Assembly: GCA_949472775.1 (NCBI GenBank)
Contig: CASWVG010000002.1
Coordinates: 1 to 64,000, forward strand
DNA: 64,000 bases
From: an uncultured Lachnospiraceae bacterium
GTDB taxonomy: Bacteria; Bacillota; Clostridia; Lachnospirales; Lachnospiraceae
Direction of reading: 5' to 3'
Position 1 is the first letter of the stretch. Each line of letters opens with the position of its first letter. A program made the translations under genes and the position numbers. The notes beneath the pieces are model-generated. The model ran no database searches. It was not told the origin of the DNA and saw only the letters and a program-made list of their open reading frames with translations. Shown piece by piece: positions 43,337 to 53,100 of the stretch.

Positions 43337-44452
43337 ATGAGTGTAACGATTTTCACCATGACCCACAAAAAATTTCCAACGCCCGGTGATCCCGTCTATG
43401 TGCCTTTACAGGTGGGGCGCGCTGGAAAGGAGAATCTGGGATATATTGGAGATGACACGGGTGTCAGTATTTCGGAGAAAAACTGCTATTACGGGGAACT
43501 GACGGGCGTTTACTGGGTGTGGAAAAATATAAAAACTTCTGGCTATGTGGGGATATGCCATTACCGCCGATATTTCTGCACGGAGGAGGGAAGGATTCTC
43601 ACGGAGAGGGAGTATGAAGAAATCCTTTCGGATTATGATATCATTACATCGAAACTGCTGAAGTTAAACTTTACTTATTATGAAGGATATGCCAGCGACT
43701 ACAACATCCATGATCTGGACGCGGTGGGAGAGGTGATCCGGCAGTTTTACCCTGCGTATTATGAGACATTTGATAAAATGGTGCACAGTAAAGGCACTTA
43801 CTTTGGAAATATGATGGTCTGTAAAAAGGAGATTTACGACGCTTACTGTGAATGGCTTTTCGATATTTTTGAAAAGGCAGAAGAGAAGATCGACGCTTCC
43901 GGTTACGACGATTATCACAAGCGGGTCTACGGCTTTATCTCGGAGTTTCTGCTCTATGTCTGGACACAGGTGCAGGGGCTTAAGGTTCGCGAGTGTAAGG
44001 TGGGCATGACTGAAGAGAAGCGGGAGACGGCGGAGATCAAGGAGAGGCTGGCAGAGTTCTTTCTCAAAAAGGATATTGCCGGGGCGAAAGCGTATATGCT
44101 CTCCTGCCTGGAGAAGCGCCCGGACGTGCTGATGGAAGCCTCTGACATTACGGGAGAGTTAAAGATGTCTATGCAGGTAATTGCGGTTAGTGAACTGGAA
44201 AAACAGGCTTACGGCAGCAGTACCATCGACCGCATACAGGATTTTGGCGCGCTGATGGCGCATTTCCAGAAGCTGAACGACCTGATTCAGACATGGAGAG
44301 AGAGGGAGCGTGAAATGTCTCCCTCTGAAGTAGAGTTTTATTTGAAAAAGGAAAGTATTACCGACATTGCGTTGGAAGCCTCGGCGCGGCTGTTTTATCC
44401 GGCGCAGGAGGCTTGTGAGATTGCGGAGGCGGTGAAAACCTGCAGGGGTTAG
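43337..44452 (+). CDS. DUF4422 protein, capsular polysaccharide glycosyltransferase-like
   Basis: 371 aa. Residues 1-235 match the DUF4422 pattern: TIFTMTHKKFPTPGDPVYVPLQVGRAG, ENLGYIGDDTGVSISEKN, YYGELTGVYWVWKN, GYVGICHYRRYF and KGTYFGNMMVCKKEIYDAYCEWLF. DUF4422 is found in capsule and exopolysaccharide loci and is held to be a glycosyltransferase; enzymatic proof is scarce. The last 130 residues are helical and not recognised. GGAG precedes 43337. No other capsule genes adjoin. Confidence 0.82.
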   Translation: MSVTIFTMTHKKFPTPGDPVYVPLQVGRAGKENLGYIGDDTGVSISEKNCYYGELTGVYWVWKNIKTSGYVGICHYRRYFCTEEGRILTEREYEEILSDYDIITSKLLKLNFTYYEGYASDYNIHDLDAVGEVIRQFYPAYYETFDKMVHSKGTYFGNMMVCKKEIYDAYCEWLFDIFEKAEEKIDASGYDDYHKRVYGFISEFLLYVWTQVQGLKVRECKVGMTEEKRETAEIKERLAEFFLKKDIAGAKAYMLSCLEKRPDVLMEASDITGELKMSMQVIAVSELEKQAYGSSTIDRIQDFGALMAHFQKLNDLIQTWREREREMSPSEVEFYLKKESITDIALEASARLFYPAQEACEIAEAVKTCRG

Positions 44453-44629
44453 TGCGGCATCGGATTTCGTGACGGCAGGCGTGAGTTTGCGAACCAGAGA
44501 AAGCGGAGGTCAGTCCACCCGCCGTACCGGTCTGACGTACTTAAAAAACCGCTGCGGGTCATGGTAGATATCGCTGCCATTCACACATGTTGACCTCCCA
44601 GCCTGAGCAAGGGTACACATATCGCAGCG

Positions 44630-46054
44630 TTACGGCTGCCTTGGCAGCGTCACAAACCCCTCAGCCCAATACATATAATACAGTCCTTTCTCCTTCGTGT
44701 AGCCGAAAATGAAGGAGAGCGGCTGTGAGACGGGATTTCCGTCACTGTCTGTTCCTTCTCTGAACTCCGTGAACAGCACGGCGATCGCCGGAACGCCGCC
44801 GTCCGGGGCATCCGCGTGATACAGCGCGTAAGTGCTTTCCATATAGCCGTTGCCTTTTATATTCTGCAGTTCGTCATTGATGACATCGCCGTAATCTTTC
44901 CCGTCGATATAAAAAGCATAGCTGCTTTCCCCGGTTTCCGGGTCAACGACCTGACCGTAGAAGGCGAGTCCTTCTTCCGTGCCGTCCCCGTCCAGATCAA
45001 AATAGCAGTCGGGCGTGCCGTCCACAATGGGCGCGAAAGTTTCCGGGTCAGATTTGTAGATATAGTAGCGTTCATCCACAAAATTGCCGTTGTAACGGTA
45101 GTCTTCTTTTAATCCCAGATCATACGCCTTTTCGTAGGGAAGCATAAAGGCAATTTCCCCGGAGGCATAAGGACCGAGTGAATAGGGGGCAGCTAAAAAG
45201 CTGATGCCGCTCCGGGTAAATACCCAGTTGTCCCCGTCAAACAGCGTGCTGTCCAGATCATCCTTGGAGGGGGGACCGAACAGTTTATCTTTGTAGGCGG
45301 GTGTCTCTGCCAGATTGACCATGTAATCCAGAACCGTGGCGTGAAAGGCTTCGTAGTCGTCTGCAATCTCGTCGAAGGAGAGCAGCTCACCTGTTTTTGC
45401 ACTGTAGTTTCTGCCGCCGGAGCCGTAGTTGCCGTGGGCGCCGCCGGTGTAATCGTAGAGGGTGATCTGAAAGGAGATTACGGCGTCGTCCAAGCGAGTC
45501 ACTTTCACGCTGACATCCGTACTGTAGGCGAGAAAATCCCAGCCGTCTTCCCCGAGGCTTGCCGCATAGTCTTCCCGCGCTATTTCCACAGTCCCGTTAT
45601 TGCCCGTGGAAAAGGTTTTATAGTATGCTTCCAGATCGGCGTTGATTTTTTCCGCGATATCCTCGGCACCCTTGATGCGCACCACGGGCATCTGCACGCT
45701 GTTTGTGCATATCACCGTGCCGTCGTCGCTTTTCACTTCGTCAATGGATTTCTCAAAAGTGACGGAGACGGGATTTTCCGGGTTTCCCTGCTGCTCTGCG
45801 CCGGAAACATCGGATGTGACATCTGTGTCAGAATTTTCGCCGGTATTCTCAGCGTCGTCTCCTGTCTGCGAAGCGTCCTGTGGATTTTCGGTTTCTGACC
45901 CGGTGGATGCTCCGTCATCGGTAATCGGTGAAATTTCCAGTCTGGTGTCCGTATCGGTATTGTTTTCTGTGCCACATGCGCCCACGCTTCCCGCAAGGAA
46001 AGCGGCAGCAAGCAGTACGGCTGATTTTTGGAGGGAGAGCGGTTTCCTTTTCAT
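44630..46054 (-). CDS. Surface lipoprotein with DUF4163/DUF3298 domains
   Basis: 474 aa. Seen: lipoprotein signal with lipobox GSVGAC (Cys27), a Ser/Thr/Asp/Glu-rich spacer at about 30-95, then a PdaC/RsiV-type double domain: YTGGAHGNYGSGGRNYSAKTGELLSFDEI (the heart of DUF4163/DUF3298), followed by a C-terminal part with an FDLDGDGTEEGLAFYG Asp-rich loop that resembles a calcium-binding VCBS/dockerin loop. Family members sit outside the membrane and can sense lysozyme or peptidoglycan; no sigma factor is nearby. GAGGA precedes the ATG. Confidence 0.82.
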   Translation of the reverse strand: MKRKPLSLQKSAVLLAAAFLAGSVGACGTENNTDTDTRLEISPITDDGASTGSETENPQDASQTGDDAENTGENSDTDVTSDVSGAEQQGNPENPVSVTFEKSIDEVKSDDGTVICTNSVQMPVVRIKGAEDIAEKINADLEAYYKTFSTGNNGTVEIAREDYAASLGEDGWDFLAYSTDVSVKVTRLDDAVISFQITLYDYTGGAHGNYGSGGRNYSAKTGELLSFDEIADDYEAFHATVLDYMVNLAETPAYKDKLFGPPSKDDLDSTLFDGDNWVFTRSGISFLAAPYSLGPYASGEIAFMLPYEKAYDLGLKEDYRYNGNFVDERYYIYKSDPETFAPIVDGTPDCYFDLDGDGTEEGLAFYGQVVDPETGESSYAFYIDGKDYGDVINDELQNIKGNGYMESTYALYHADAPDGGVPAIAVLFTEFREGTDSDGNPVSQPLSFIFGYTKEKGLYYMYWAEGFVTLPRQP

Positions 46055-46142
46055 GTTGTGGTCCTCTTTTCTTAGTTCGTTGTTTTGTATGTCCAGTAAC
46101 CGTCATACGCGTAACCTGTTTTCCAACCAGATATTTTTTTAA

Positions 46143-46171
46143 ATTGTATCATATAACCGGCGGGGTCACAA
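46143..46171 (-). promoter_or_regulatory. Sigma-A promoter for the lipoprotein gene
   Basis: Minus strand TTGTGA, 17 nt, TACAAT. Confidence 0.55.
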
Positions 46172-46221
46172 TGCTGTCTTGGGCGATGAGAATAGCGGTT
46201 TAAAAACGTTGGAGTGAGATA

Positions 46222-46250
46222 TTGCAGGCTTGGTTTTGGATGTGTACAAT
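46222..46250 (+). promoter_or_regulatory. Sigma-A promoter for the Lhr gene
   Basis: TTGCAG, 17 nt, TACAAT, 34 nt before the ATG at 46285. Confidence 0.6.
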
Positions 46251-46284
46251 GAAATAATCAGACAGATTTGGAAAGAAGGGTATT

Positions 46285-49200
46285 ATGGGAAATGTGTTAA
46301 CTTTGTTTGAAAAGCAGACGGCAGATTGGTTTGCCGATACGCTGGGGGAGCCTACTCCCGTACAGAAGGAAAGCTGGCCTGTCATCGCGGAGGGAAGCCA
46401 TGCGCTGATTTCCGCGCCCACGGGTACGGGGAAAACCTTGTCGGCTTTCTTTGTGTTTCTGGAGCGGATGAAGCGACAGGCGGCAGCCGGGATGCTGCCG
46501 CAGGAATTACAGCTCATCTATGTTTCCCCGCTTAAGTCTTTGGCGGCGGATATCCGGGAGAACCTAAAGCGTCCCTTAGAGGGGATTGGTGCGCAGGAAA
46601 TCATATCGGTGGGAATCCGCACGGGAGATACTTCCCAGCGGGACAGGCAGAGAATGGTCAGAAAACCGCCGCATATTCTGATCATCACGCCGGAATCTCT
46701 GTATCTGATGCTCACCAGCAAGACGGGGCAGAACGTGCTGGCGACAGCCGGTGCGGTGATCATCGACGAGCTGCACGCTCTGATAGATACAAAAAGGGGC
46801 GCGCATTTGATGCTTTCTCTGGCAAGGCTGGATCATCTGTGCGGAAAACCCCTGCAGCGCATCGGACTGTCCGCCACCATAGAGCCGTTGGAGATAGCGG
46901 CGCAGTATCTGGCGCCCGAGGAGGTAAAAATCATTGCGCCAAACATGAAAAAACAGGTGCGGCTGGAAATTTTAAGCCCCTATCCGGATGCGACCAAGGG
47001 TCCCCGAAAGGATCCTGTGTGGGAGGAGTTGGGGAAGCTGGTCTATCAGTACTGTCAAGGCAGCCGCAGCGTGATTGCCTTTGTGGAGGGAAGGAGATAT
47101 GCGGAGAAACTCGCATATTATGTAAACCAACTGGGCGGAGACGGATTTGCCAGGGTACACCACGGAAGCCTTTCCAAAGAGCAGCGAATGGAGACGGAAT
47201 TACAGTTGCGGGACGGGAAGCTGAGACTGCTGTGCGCCACATCTTCTATGGAACTGGGAATTGATGTGGGAGAGATCGATCAGGTACTGCAGGTGGGCTG
47301 TCCCCGCACGATTTCGGGAACGATGCAGCGGCTGGGGCGTGCGGGTCATAACCCGGGCCGCGTCAGCGTGATGTATCTGTTTCCCAGAATGGCAGCGGAG
47401 TGTGTGTCCTGCGGCATGACGGCGCAGCTTGCAAGGGAAGGCGGCGTGGAACACGTCAAACCTCCTACACAGTGTCTGGATGTGCTGGCGCAGCATCTGG
47501 TTTCCATGGCGGCATTTCGGAGTTATGAGATCGATGAGGTGATGGAAATTCTGCCCCGCGCATGGCCTTTTTGCAAGATCACCAGAGAGGATGTGAAGGC
47601 GGTCCTTTCCATGCTGGCGGGAGATTATGAGCATGAGAGGGATATTCCCGTGCGGCCGAGGATCCTTTATGACAGGATTCATGAGAAGGTGGAGGGAGAC
47701 GGCTACAGCAGGATGTTAGCCGTGTCGGCGGGCGGAACGATTCCCGACAAAGGATTATATACGGTAAAGAACGAGGAAGGAGTCAGGCTGGGCGAGGTGG
47801 ATGAGGAATTTATCTATGAGTCCCAAAGAGGGGATCGATTTATCCTCGGTTCTTTTGCGTGGAAGATTACGAATATCAGCCGCGACACCGTGACGGTGAC
47901 GCAGGCAAAGATGGAAGGCGCGAGGCTTCCTTTTTGGCATGGGGAGATCAAAGGGAGGGACAAGCGGACGGGGGAAGCGTTTGGGCGTATTTTTCGTTCG
48001 CTGCAGGGCGCTTACGAGGAGGACAGATTACAGGAGGCGCTTGGCGAATTAGGGCTTGACGAGACGGCGGTGTCCTTGGCGTCCGGCTATCTGGAGCGTC
48101 AGATTAAGGCGGCAGGCAGCCTGCCGGATTATGAGACGATCATTGTGGAACACTTTAAGGATACGGTGGGAAACAGCCAGATGATGGTGCACTCTGTCTT
48201 TGGCAGGCGGATCAATGCGCCCCTGTCCCTGCTTGCGGCGCAGACAGCCAGAGAAGAATTGCAGATGGAGATCGGCAGTGTGGACGAGGAGGACGGCTTT
48301 CTGCTCTATTCCTATGGCGATCAGAAGCTGCCCGAGGGACTGTTGCAGAGAGTGGATGCGGATGCGTGCCTGCGGAAGCTGGAAATCTTACTGCCCGCCA
48401 CGCCCCTGTTTAATATGGCGTTTCGCTACAACAGCGGCAGGGCTTTGATGATGGGCGTGCGCAAAAACGGCAGACAGCCCCTGTGGATGCAGAGATTAAA
48501 GAGTGCGGAAATGTTGGAGCGGTTGGTCAGGGAGAAGGAGCACCCGCTGATCCGGGAGACAAGGCGGGAGTGTATGCAGGAGCTGTGGGACGCGGAAGGG
48601 GTGCAGACGCTTCTCTATGATATCCGCAGCGGTGCGGTCAAGGTGCGGGAAATTTATACGGACATACCGTCCCCCATGTCGCTGCCTCTGCAGTGGAGTC
48701 AGGAAGCGGCGGTGATGTATGACTATGCGCCCACGCCGCGGGGAATTCACGGTGCGGTGGAGGAGGCTTTAACAAAGGAAAAGCATCTGATTCGACCGGG
48801 GGACCGAGAACTTTCAGAGGTGCAGGAGAGAAACCGCCTGCCCAAAGATGAGAAACAGCTGCATTCCCTTCTCATGGCCGAAGGCGATCTGGCGGCGGGG
48901 GAACTGGATATCCCGGTGGAATGGCTGGACAGTCTGGCAAAGGAAGGCAGAGTGCTGTATTTGGAGCAGGGGTTGTGGATTGCCGCGGAGCAGGAGGCGG
49001 AGTATGATGCAGCGCTGCGGGAGACGGAAGTGGCAAAAGCGGCATTGCAGGATTGCCCGGGTTCTGGCAGCAGGCAGACGGAAGAAACTGCGGGACGGCA
49101 AACGGCGGAGCAGGAAGGCGGACAGGTTTTAGAAACACAGCTTCACATTGTCAGGCGGATGCTGCGTTACAGGGGTGCGGCGGACGCCGAACAGACGGCA

Positions 49201-50502
49201 GATCGCTATGGGTGGTCTGTAGCATTGGCGGAGGAAATTCTGGAAGAATTGTGTCGGCAGCAGGCGGCAGTCAAACAGGATGGCAGATATTACCACGGAG
49301 AGTTATATAAGCGCGCCAGAGTGCGGACGTTGAAGAATCGACGGGAAGAGATACAGACCTGCCCGGCTGAAAATTATGCGGCTCTTATGCTGTCGAAACT
49401 GGAATCCGGCGCGCCGCCTGTGGAATGCCTGCGGGATATGCTCAGACAGTACGCAGGGATGTCATTTCCCGCCGCCTTCTGGGAAAAGATTTTGCTGCCC
49501 GGTCATGTGAGAAATTACAAACCTTCCCTGCTGGATGCTTATCTGGCGGAGGGCGAGTTGTTCTGGCATATGGAGGAGAAGGACGGTCTGCGCTTCGATT
49601 TTCAGTCGGATGTTGACTGGGAGGCGGGCAGTCCGCAGGAGGATTTGACAGGGGAGGAGCTGACGGAGGAAGAACGCGTCATCTATGAAGCGGTGGTCAG
49701 GCGCGGCGCCTGCTTTATGCAGTCGTTAAATAACCTGTTACCTGACAGGTCTCCCTATGATATTTTGCTTTCTCTGATGGAAAAGGGTCTTGTCTATGCG
49801 GACAGTTTTCTGCCGGTGCGGCAGTGGATTGACCGCGAAAAGACGAAAAAAGCGGTGGCAAGGCAGCGTGTCAATCTGCGCGTAAAGGCACTGCAGACGG
49901 GAAGGTGGGACATTGTCAGACCTGTGCGGGAGAAAACCATCGAGGAGAAGCTGAAAACCTGCTTCCACGTCAGTCCCATTCTCAGCAAAGAGACGGCGGC
50001 CGCCTGCGGGCTGTCATGGCAGGAGGCGCTGTCGGTGCTTCGCGTATGGGAATATACGGGACAGGCAAGGCGGGGGTATTTTGTGAAAGATCTTTCCGGC
50101 GCACAGTTTATTTTGGGAAAAGATTATGAGAGCGTGGTGCGCAGACTGCAGGCGCCGCAGAAAAAACTGGTTTGGATCAACGCGGCGGATCCGGCGCAGT
50201 GCTGGGGAAAGGTATTGCCGCATAAGGAGGGGCGCAGCTTTATCAATGTGCCGGGAACGGCGGTCGCCTGTTACGGCGGGCTGCCGGTTGCCGTGATGGA
50301 GCGGCAGGGAAAGATTCTGCGGGTCTGGGAGGAGGAATTGCAGGAGGAATGCCTGCGGTTGTTTGTGGAGAAATTCAGGCAGGGCAGTATTTTTTCGGAT
50401 AGGAAACGGATCGTGGTGAAAGAATATCCCAACGCAGCGGCAGAAGCCATGCGTCAGGCAGGATTCAGGAAAGAAATGCAGGATTATGTGCTGTATCTGT
50501 AA
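46285..50502 (+). CDS. lhr: Lhr-type ATP-dependent DNA/RNA helicase
   Basis: 1405 aa, the typical size of long Lhr proteins. Seen: Q-motif TPVQKESWP, Walker A APTGTGKT at 44-51, SPLKSLAADI, TPESLYLML, DELHAL (DEVH-like box), LSATIEP, the second RecA domain with FVEGRRYAEKLAYYVN, CATSSMELGIDVGEID and arginine-finger motif QRLGRAGHNPG, then winged-helix and long Lhr-core/C-terminal regions. Family knowledge: 3'-5' helicase that translocates on single-stranded DNA and takes part in repair. The C-terminal half has an acidic Gln/Glu-rich stretch near 925-945. Monocistronic. Confidence 0.93.
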   Translation: MGNVLTLFEKQTADWFADTLGEPTPVQKESWPVIAEGSHALISAPTGTGKTLSAFFVFLERMKRQAAAGMLPQELQLIYVSPLKSLAADIRENLKRPLEGIGAQEIISVGIRTGDTSQRDRQRMVRKPPHILIITPESLYLMLTSKTGQNVLATAGAVIIDELHALIDTKRGAHLMLSLARLDHLCGKPLQRIGLSATIEPLEIAAQYLAPEEVKIIAPNMKKQVRLEILSPYPDATKGPRKDPVWEELGKLVYQYCQGSRSVIAFVEGRRYAEKLAYYVNQLGGDGFARVHHGSLSKEQRMETELQLRDGKLRLLCATSSMELGIDVGEIDQVLQVGCPRTISGTMQRLGRAGHNPGRVSVMYLFPRMAAECVSCGMTAQLAREGGVEHVKPPTQCLDVLAQHLVSMAAFRSYEIDEVMEILPRAWPFCKITREDVKAVLSMLAGDYEHERDIPVRPRILYDRIHEKVEGDGYSRMLAVSAGGTIPDKGLYTVKNEEGVRLGEVDEEFIYESQRGDRFILGSFAWKITNISRDTVTVTQAKMEGARLPFWHGEIKGRDKRTGEAFGRIFRSLQGAYEEDRLQEALGELGLDETAVSLASGYLERQIKAAGSLPDYETIIVEHFKDTVGNSQMMVHSVFGRRINAPLSLLAAQTAREELQMEIGSVDEEDGFLLYSYGDQKLPEGLLQRVDADACLRKLEILLPATPLFNMAFRYNSGRALMMGVRKNGRQPLWMQRLKSAEMLERLVREKEHPLIRETRRECMQELWDAEGVQTLLYDIRSGAVKVREIYTDIPSPMSLPLQWSQEAAVMYDYAPTPRGIHGAVEEALTKEKHLIRPGDRELSEVQERNRLPKDEKQLHSLLMAEGDLAAGELDIPVEWLDSLAKEGRVLYLEQGLWIAAEQEAEYDAALRETEVAKAALQDCPGSGSRQTEETAGRQTAEQEGGQVLETQLHIVRRMLRYRGAADAEQTADRYGWSVALAEEILEELCRQQAAVKQDGRYYHGELYKRARVRTLKNRREEIQTCPAENYAALMLSKLESGAPPVECLRDMLRQYAGMSFPAAFWEKILLPGHVRNYKPSLLDAYLAEGELFWHMEEKDGLRFDFQSDVDWEAGSPQEDLTGEELTEEERVIYEAVVRRGACFMQSLNNLLPDRSPYDILLSLMEKGLVYADSFLPVRQWIDREKTKKAVARQRVNLRVKALQTGRWDIVRPVREKTIEEKLKTCFHVSPILSKETAAACGLSWQEALSVLRVWEYTGQARRGYFVKDLSGAQFILGKDYESVVRRLQAPQKKLVWINAADPAQCWGKVLPHKEGRSFINVPGTAVACYGGLPVAVMERQGKILRVWEEELQEECLRLFVEKFRQGSIFSDRKRIVVKEYPNAAAEAMRQAGFRKEMQDYVLYL

Positions 50503-50552
50503 TAGGAAATCCTTATTTGCTTCCATAAAAGGTATTGTATTAGATTTTCGGA

Positions 50553-50581
50553 TTGAGTCTGCCGCCGCCTCGTGTTAGAAT
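50553..50581 (+). promoter_or_regulatory. Sigma-A promoter for the UDP-sugar pyrophosphorylase gene
   Basis: TTGAGT, 17 nt, TAGAAT, 93 nt before the ATG at 50675. Confidence 0.5.
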
Positions 50582-50674
50582 GGGGAAAAAGAGAAATACT
50601 GGCAAGGGAGCCGTGTCGTCGCGCATCGGACACGGAAATCCCAAAAGAAAGCGGGCGCGGGAAAAGAGGACGTC

Positions 50675-51901
50675 ATGAATTATCAGGAGGCATACAAAAA
50701 ACTGGAGAAATACGGACAGCTTCATGTGCTGAAATACTATGATGAACTGGGGGAGGAAGAGAGGGAGGCGCTGCTTACCCAGATCGAGCAGACGGATTTT
50801 GACGTGCTGTCGCTGTGCGAAAAGAAGGAAACCTTAAATCCCAGAGGGAAGATTGAGCCGATTGCGGTCATGCAGCTTCCCGAGATTGCGGAGAAAAAGG
50901 AAGAATATACAAAAGCAGGTCTGGAGGCGATCCGGGCGGGCAAGGTAGGCGCGGTGCTTCTTGCCGGCGGCATGGGAACAAGGCTCGGTTCTGACGCGCC
51001 GAAAGGCGTTTACAATATCGGATTGACAAAGGACGTCTTTATCTTTCAGCGTCTGATCGAGAATCTGATGGACGTGGTGGATCAGGCGGGGGCGTGGGTT
51101 CCCCTCTATGTGATGACCAGCGACAAGAATCATGACGCGACTGTCAGTTTCTTTGAGGAAAAGAAGTATTTCGGCTATAATGCGGACTACGTGACTTTCT
51201 TTATGCAGGATATGGCTCCGGCGTCCGATTATACAGGGAAGGTATATATGGAGGCAAAGAACAAAATGTCCACCTCCCCCAACGGCAACGGCGGCTGGTT
51301 CCTCTCCATGATGAAATGGGGTGTGGCGGAGAAAATGCGGCAGGCGGGCGTGGAGTGGCTTAATGTGTTTGCCGTGGACAACGTGCTGCAGCGCATTGCC
51401 GACCCCTGCTTTGTGGGCGCGACGATCGCCACGGACAGTACGGTGGGCGCGAAAGTGGTGGCGAAGAACGCGCCGGACGAGAAAGTGGGCGCGATGTGTC
51501 TGGAGGATGGAAGACCGTCTATTGTGGAATACTATGATATGACGCCGGAGCTGATGGAGGCGAAGACGGAGGACGGAAAACCGGCATATCATTTCGGCGT
51601 GATCTTAAATTATCTGTTCCGGGTGAAGGATCTGGAAGAGATCGTGGCGCGGAAACTCCCGCTTCATATTGTGGAAAAGAAGATTCCCTATCTGGATGAA
51701 AAGGGAGAACTGGTGAAGCCTGAGGCGCCCAATGGCTACAAGTTCGAGCAGCTTGTACTCGATATGATCCACGAGCTGGATTCCTGTCTGCCTTACGAAG
51801 TGGTCAGAAATAAGGAGTTCGCGCCCATCAAAAATAAGACGGGGATTGATTCGGTGGAGAGCGCGAGAAAGCTGTGTGAGGAGAACGGGATTGTGCTGTA
51901 G
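50675..51901 (+). CDS. UDP-sugar pyrophosphorylase (UDPGP type 1 family)
   Basis: 408 aa. Transfers UMP from UTP to a sugar 1-phosphate (GlcNAc-1-P, Gal-1-P or Glc-1-P). Seen: LLAGGMGTRLGSDAPKGVYNIG at 95 onwards (nucleotide loop and catalytic Lys), PLYVMTSDKNHDAT, SPNGNGGWFLSM, VFAVDNVL (metal-binding Asp) and YHFGVILNYLFRV. This is the eukaryote-like UAP1/UGP fold, unlike GalU or GlmU. galE lies 125 bp downstream, so a joint task in UDP-hexose supply is likely. Exact sugar is not fixed by sequence. Confidence 0.9.
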   Translation: MNYQEAYKKLEKYGQLHVLKYYDELGEEEREALLTQIEQTDFDVLSLCEKKETLNPRGKIEPIAVMQLPEIAEKKEEYTKAGLEAIRAGKVGAVLLAGGMGTRLGSDAPKGVYNIGLTKDVFIFQRLIENLMDVVDQAGAWVPLYVMTSDKNHDATVSFFEEKKYFGYNADYVTFFMQDMAPASDYTGKVYMEAKNKMSTSPNGNGGWFLSMMKWGVAEKMRQAGVEWLNVFAVDNVLQRIADPCFVGATIATDSTVGAKVVAKNAPDEKVGAMCLEDGRPSIVEYYDMTPELMEAKTEDGKPAYHFGVILNYLFRVKDLEEIVARKLPLHIVEKKIPYLDEKGELVKPEAPNGYKFEQLVLDMIHELDSCLPYEVVRNKEFAPIKNKTGIDSVESARKLCEENGIVL

Positions 51902-51914
51902 AGCATATAACATT

Positions 51915-51943
51915 TTGACAGCTTTGTGTAACATTCCTGTATT
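51915..51943 (+). promoter_or_regulatory. Putative sigma-A promoter for galE
   Basis: TTGACA, 17 nt, TGTATT, 84 nt upstream of galE. A second weaker pair (TTGAAT and TATAGA) lies just downstream. Confidence 0.45.
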
Positions 51944-52026
51944 GAATATACAGGCAAAACGATATAGACTGAAATTACGTTAAAAACAAAAATCACGGTT
52001 TCCGAAAAGAAAGGAAGGGTGCGGTT

Positions 52027-53043
52027 ATGGCAATCTTGGTGACAGGCGGTGCGGGGTATATCGGTTCCCATACGGTAGTGGAGCTGCAGAACGCGGGTTT
52101 TGATGTGGTGGTAGTGGACAATCTGGCAAATTCCAGTGAAAAGTCTCTTACAAGGGTAGAGAAGATTACGGGAAAGCCCGTGAAGTTTTATAAGGCGGAT
52201 ATTTTGGACAGGGACGCATTGGAGCAGGTATTCGCGAAAGAGCAGATTGACTCCTGCATCCATTTCGCGGGGCTTAAGGCGGTGGGAGAGTCCGTGCAGA
52301 AGCCTTGGGAGTATTATGAGAACAATATCGCTGGCACATTGACGCTGGTGGATGTGATGAGAAAGCACAATGTGAAGAATATCATTTTCTCCTCATCGGC
52401 GACGGTTTACGGCGATCCGGCGATCATTCCGATCACGGAGGAGTGCCCGAAAGGACAGTGCACCAACCCTTACGGTTGGACGAAATCCATGCTGGAGCAG
52501 ATTCTTATGGATATCCAGAAAGCGGATCCCGAGTGGAATGTGATCCTGCTCCGTTATTTCAACCCCATCGGCGCACACAAGAGCGGCACCATGGGCGAGA
52601 ACCCCAACGGCATTCCCAACAACCTGATGCCTTACATCACACAGGTAGCGGTGGGCAAGCTGAAAGAGCTGGGCGTTTTCGGCAACGACTACGACACGCC
52701 GGACGGCACGGGCGTGCGCGATTACATCCATGTGGTTGATCTGGCGGTCGGTCATGTGAAAGCGCTGAAAAAGATCGAGGAGAAAGCGGGACTTTGCATC
52801 TACAATCTGGGAACCGGTGTGGGCTACAGCGTGCTCGATATCGTGAAGAATTTCGAGGAGGCTACCGGCGTGAAGATCCCTTATGTGATCAAGGAGAGAA
52901 GAGCGGGCGATATCGCCACCTGCTACGCCAACGCGGACAAGGCGAAGCGGGAACTCGGCTGGGAAGCGCAGTACGGCATCAAGGAGATGTGCGCGGATTC
53001 CTGGAGATGGCAGAGCAATAACCCGAATGGGTATGAGGACTGA
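52027..53043 (+). CDS. galE: UDP-glucose 4-epimerase
   Basis: 338 aa, normal length. Interconverts UDP-glucose and UDP-galactose with bound NAD. Seen: [11 protein letters not shown] (NAD-binding GxxGxxG), [31 protein letters not shown] (catalytic Ser), [10 protein letters not shown] (Tyr-x3-Lys), [13 protein letters not shown], and the substrate loop [18 protein letters not shown] precedes the ATG. Works with the upstream pyrophosphorylase. Followed by a terminator shared with the convergent AraC gene. Confidence 0.96.
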   Translation: MAILVTGGAGYIGSHTVVELQNAGFDVVVVDNLANSSEKSLTRVEKITGKPVKFYKADILDRDALEQVFAKEQIDSCIHFAGLKAVGESVQKPWEYYENNIAGTLTLVDVMRKHNVKNIIFSSSATVYGDPAIIPITEECPKGQCTNPYGWTKSMLEQILMDIQKADPEWNVILLRYFNPIGAHKSGTMGENPNGIPNNLMPYITQVAVGKLKELGVFGNDYDTPDGTGVRDYIHVVDLAVGHVKALKKIEEKAGLCIYNLGTGVGYSVLDIVKNFEEATGVKIPYVIKERRAGDIATCYANADKAKRELGWEAQYGIKEMCADSWRWQSNNPNGYED

Positions 53044-53063
53044 AAAAATATTGCATTGTAACG

Positions 53064-53094
53064 GAAAGCGGGCGGCAGTCCCGCTTTCTTTGTA
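53064..53094 (+). terminator. Intrinsic terminator after galE
   Basis: Nine-bp stem GAAAGCGGG / CCCGCTTTC with a 7-nt loop followed by TTTGT. It can serve both convergent genes. Confidence 0.8.
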
Positions 53095-53100
53095 GGAAGA

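Noticed and set aside
44510-44620. Small minus-strand frame of 36 codons after the lipoprotein gene
   Set aside because: It ends in GSDIYHDPQRFFKYVRP, which looks protein-like and may be a gene remnant, but there is no ribosome site and no family match I can name. The 177-bp gap holds nothing else that I can support.
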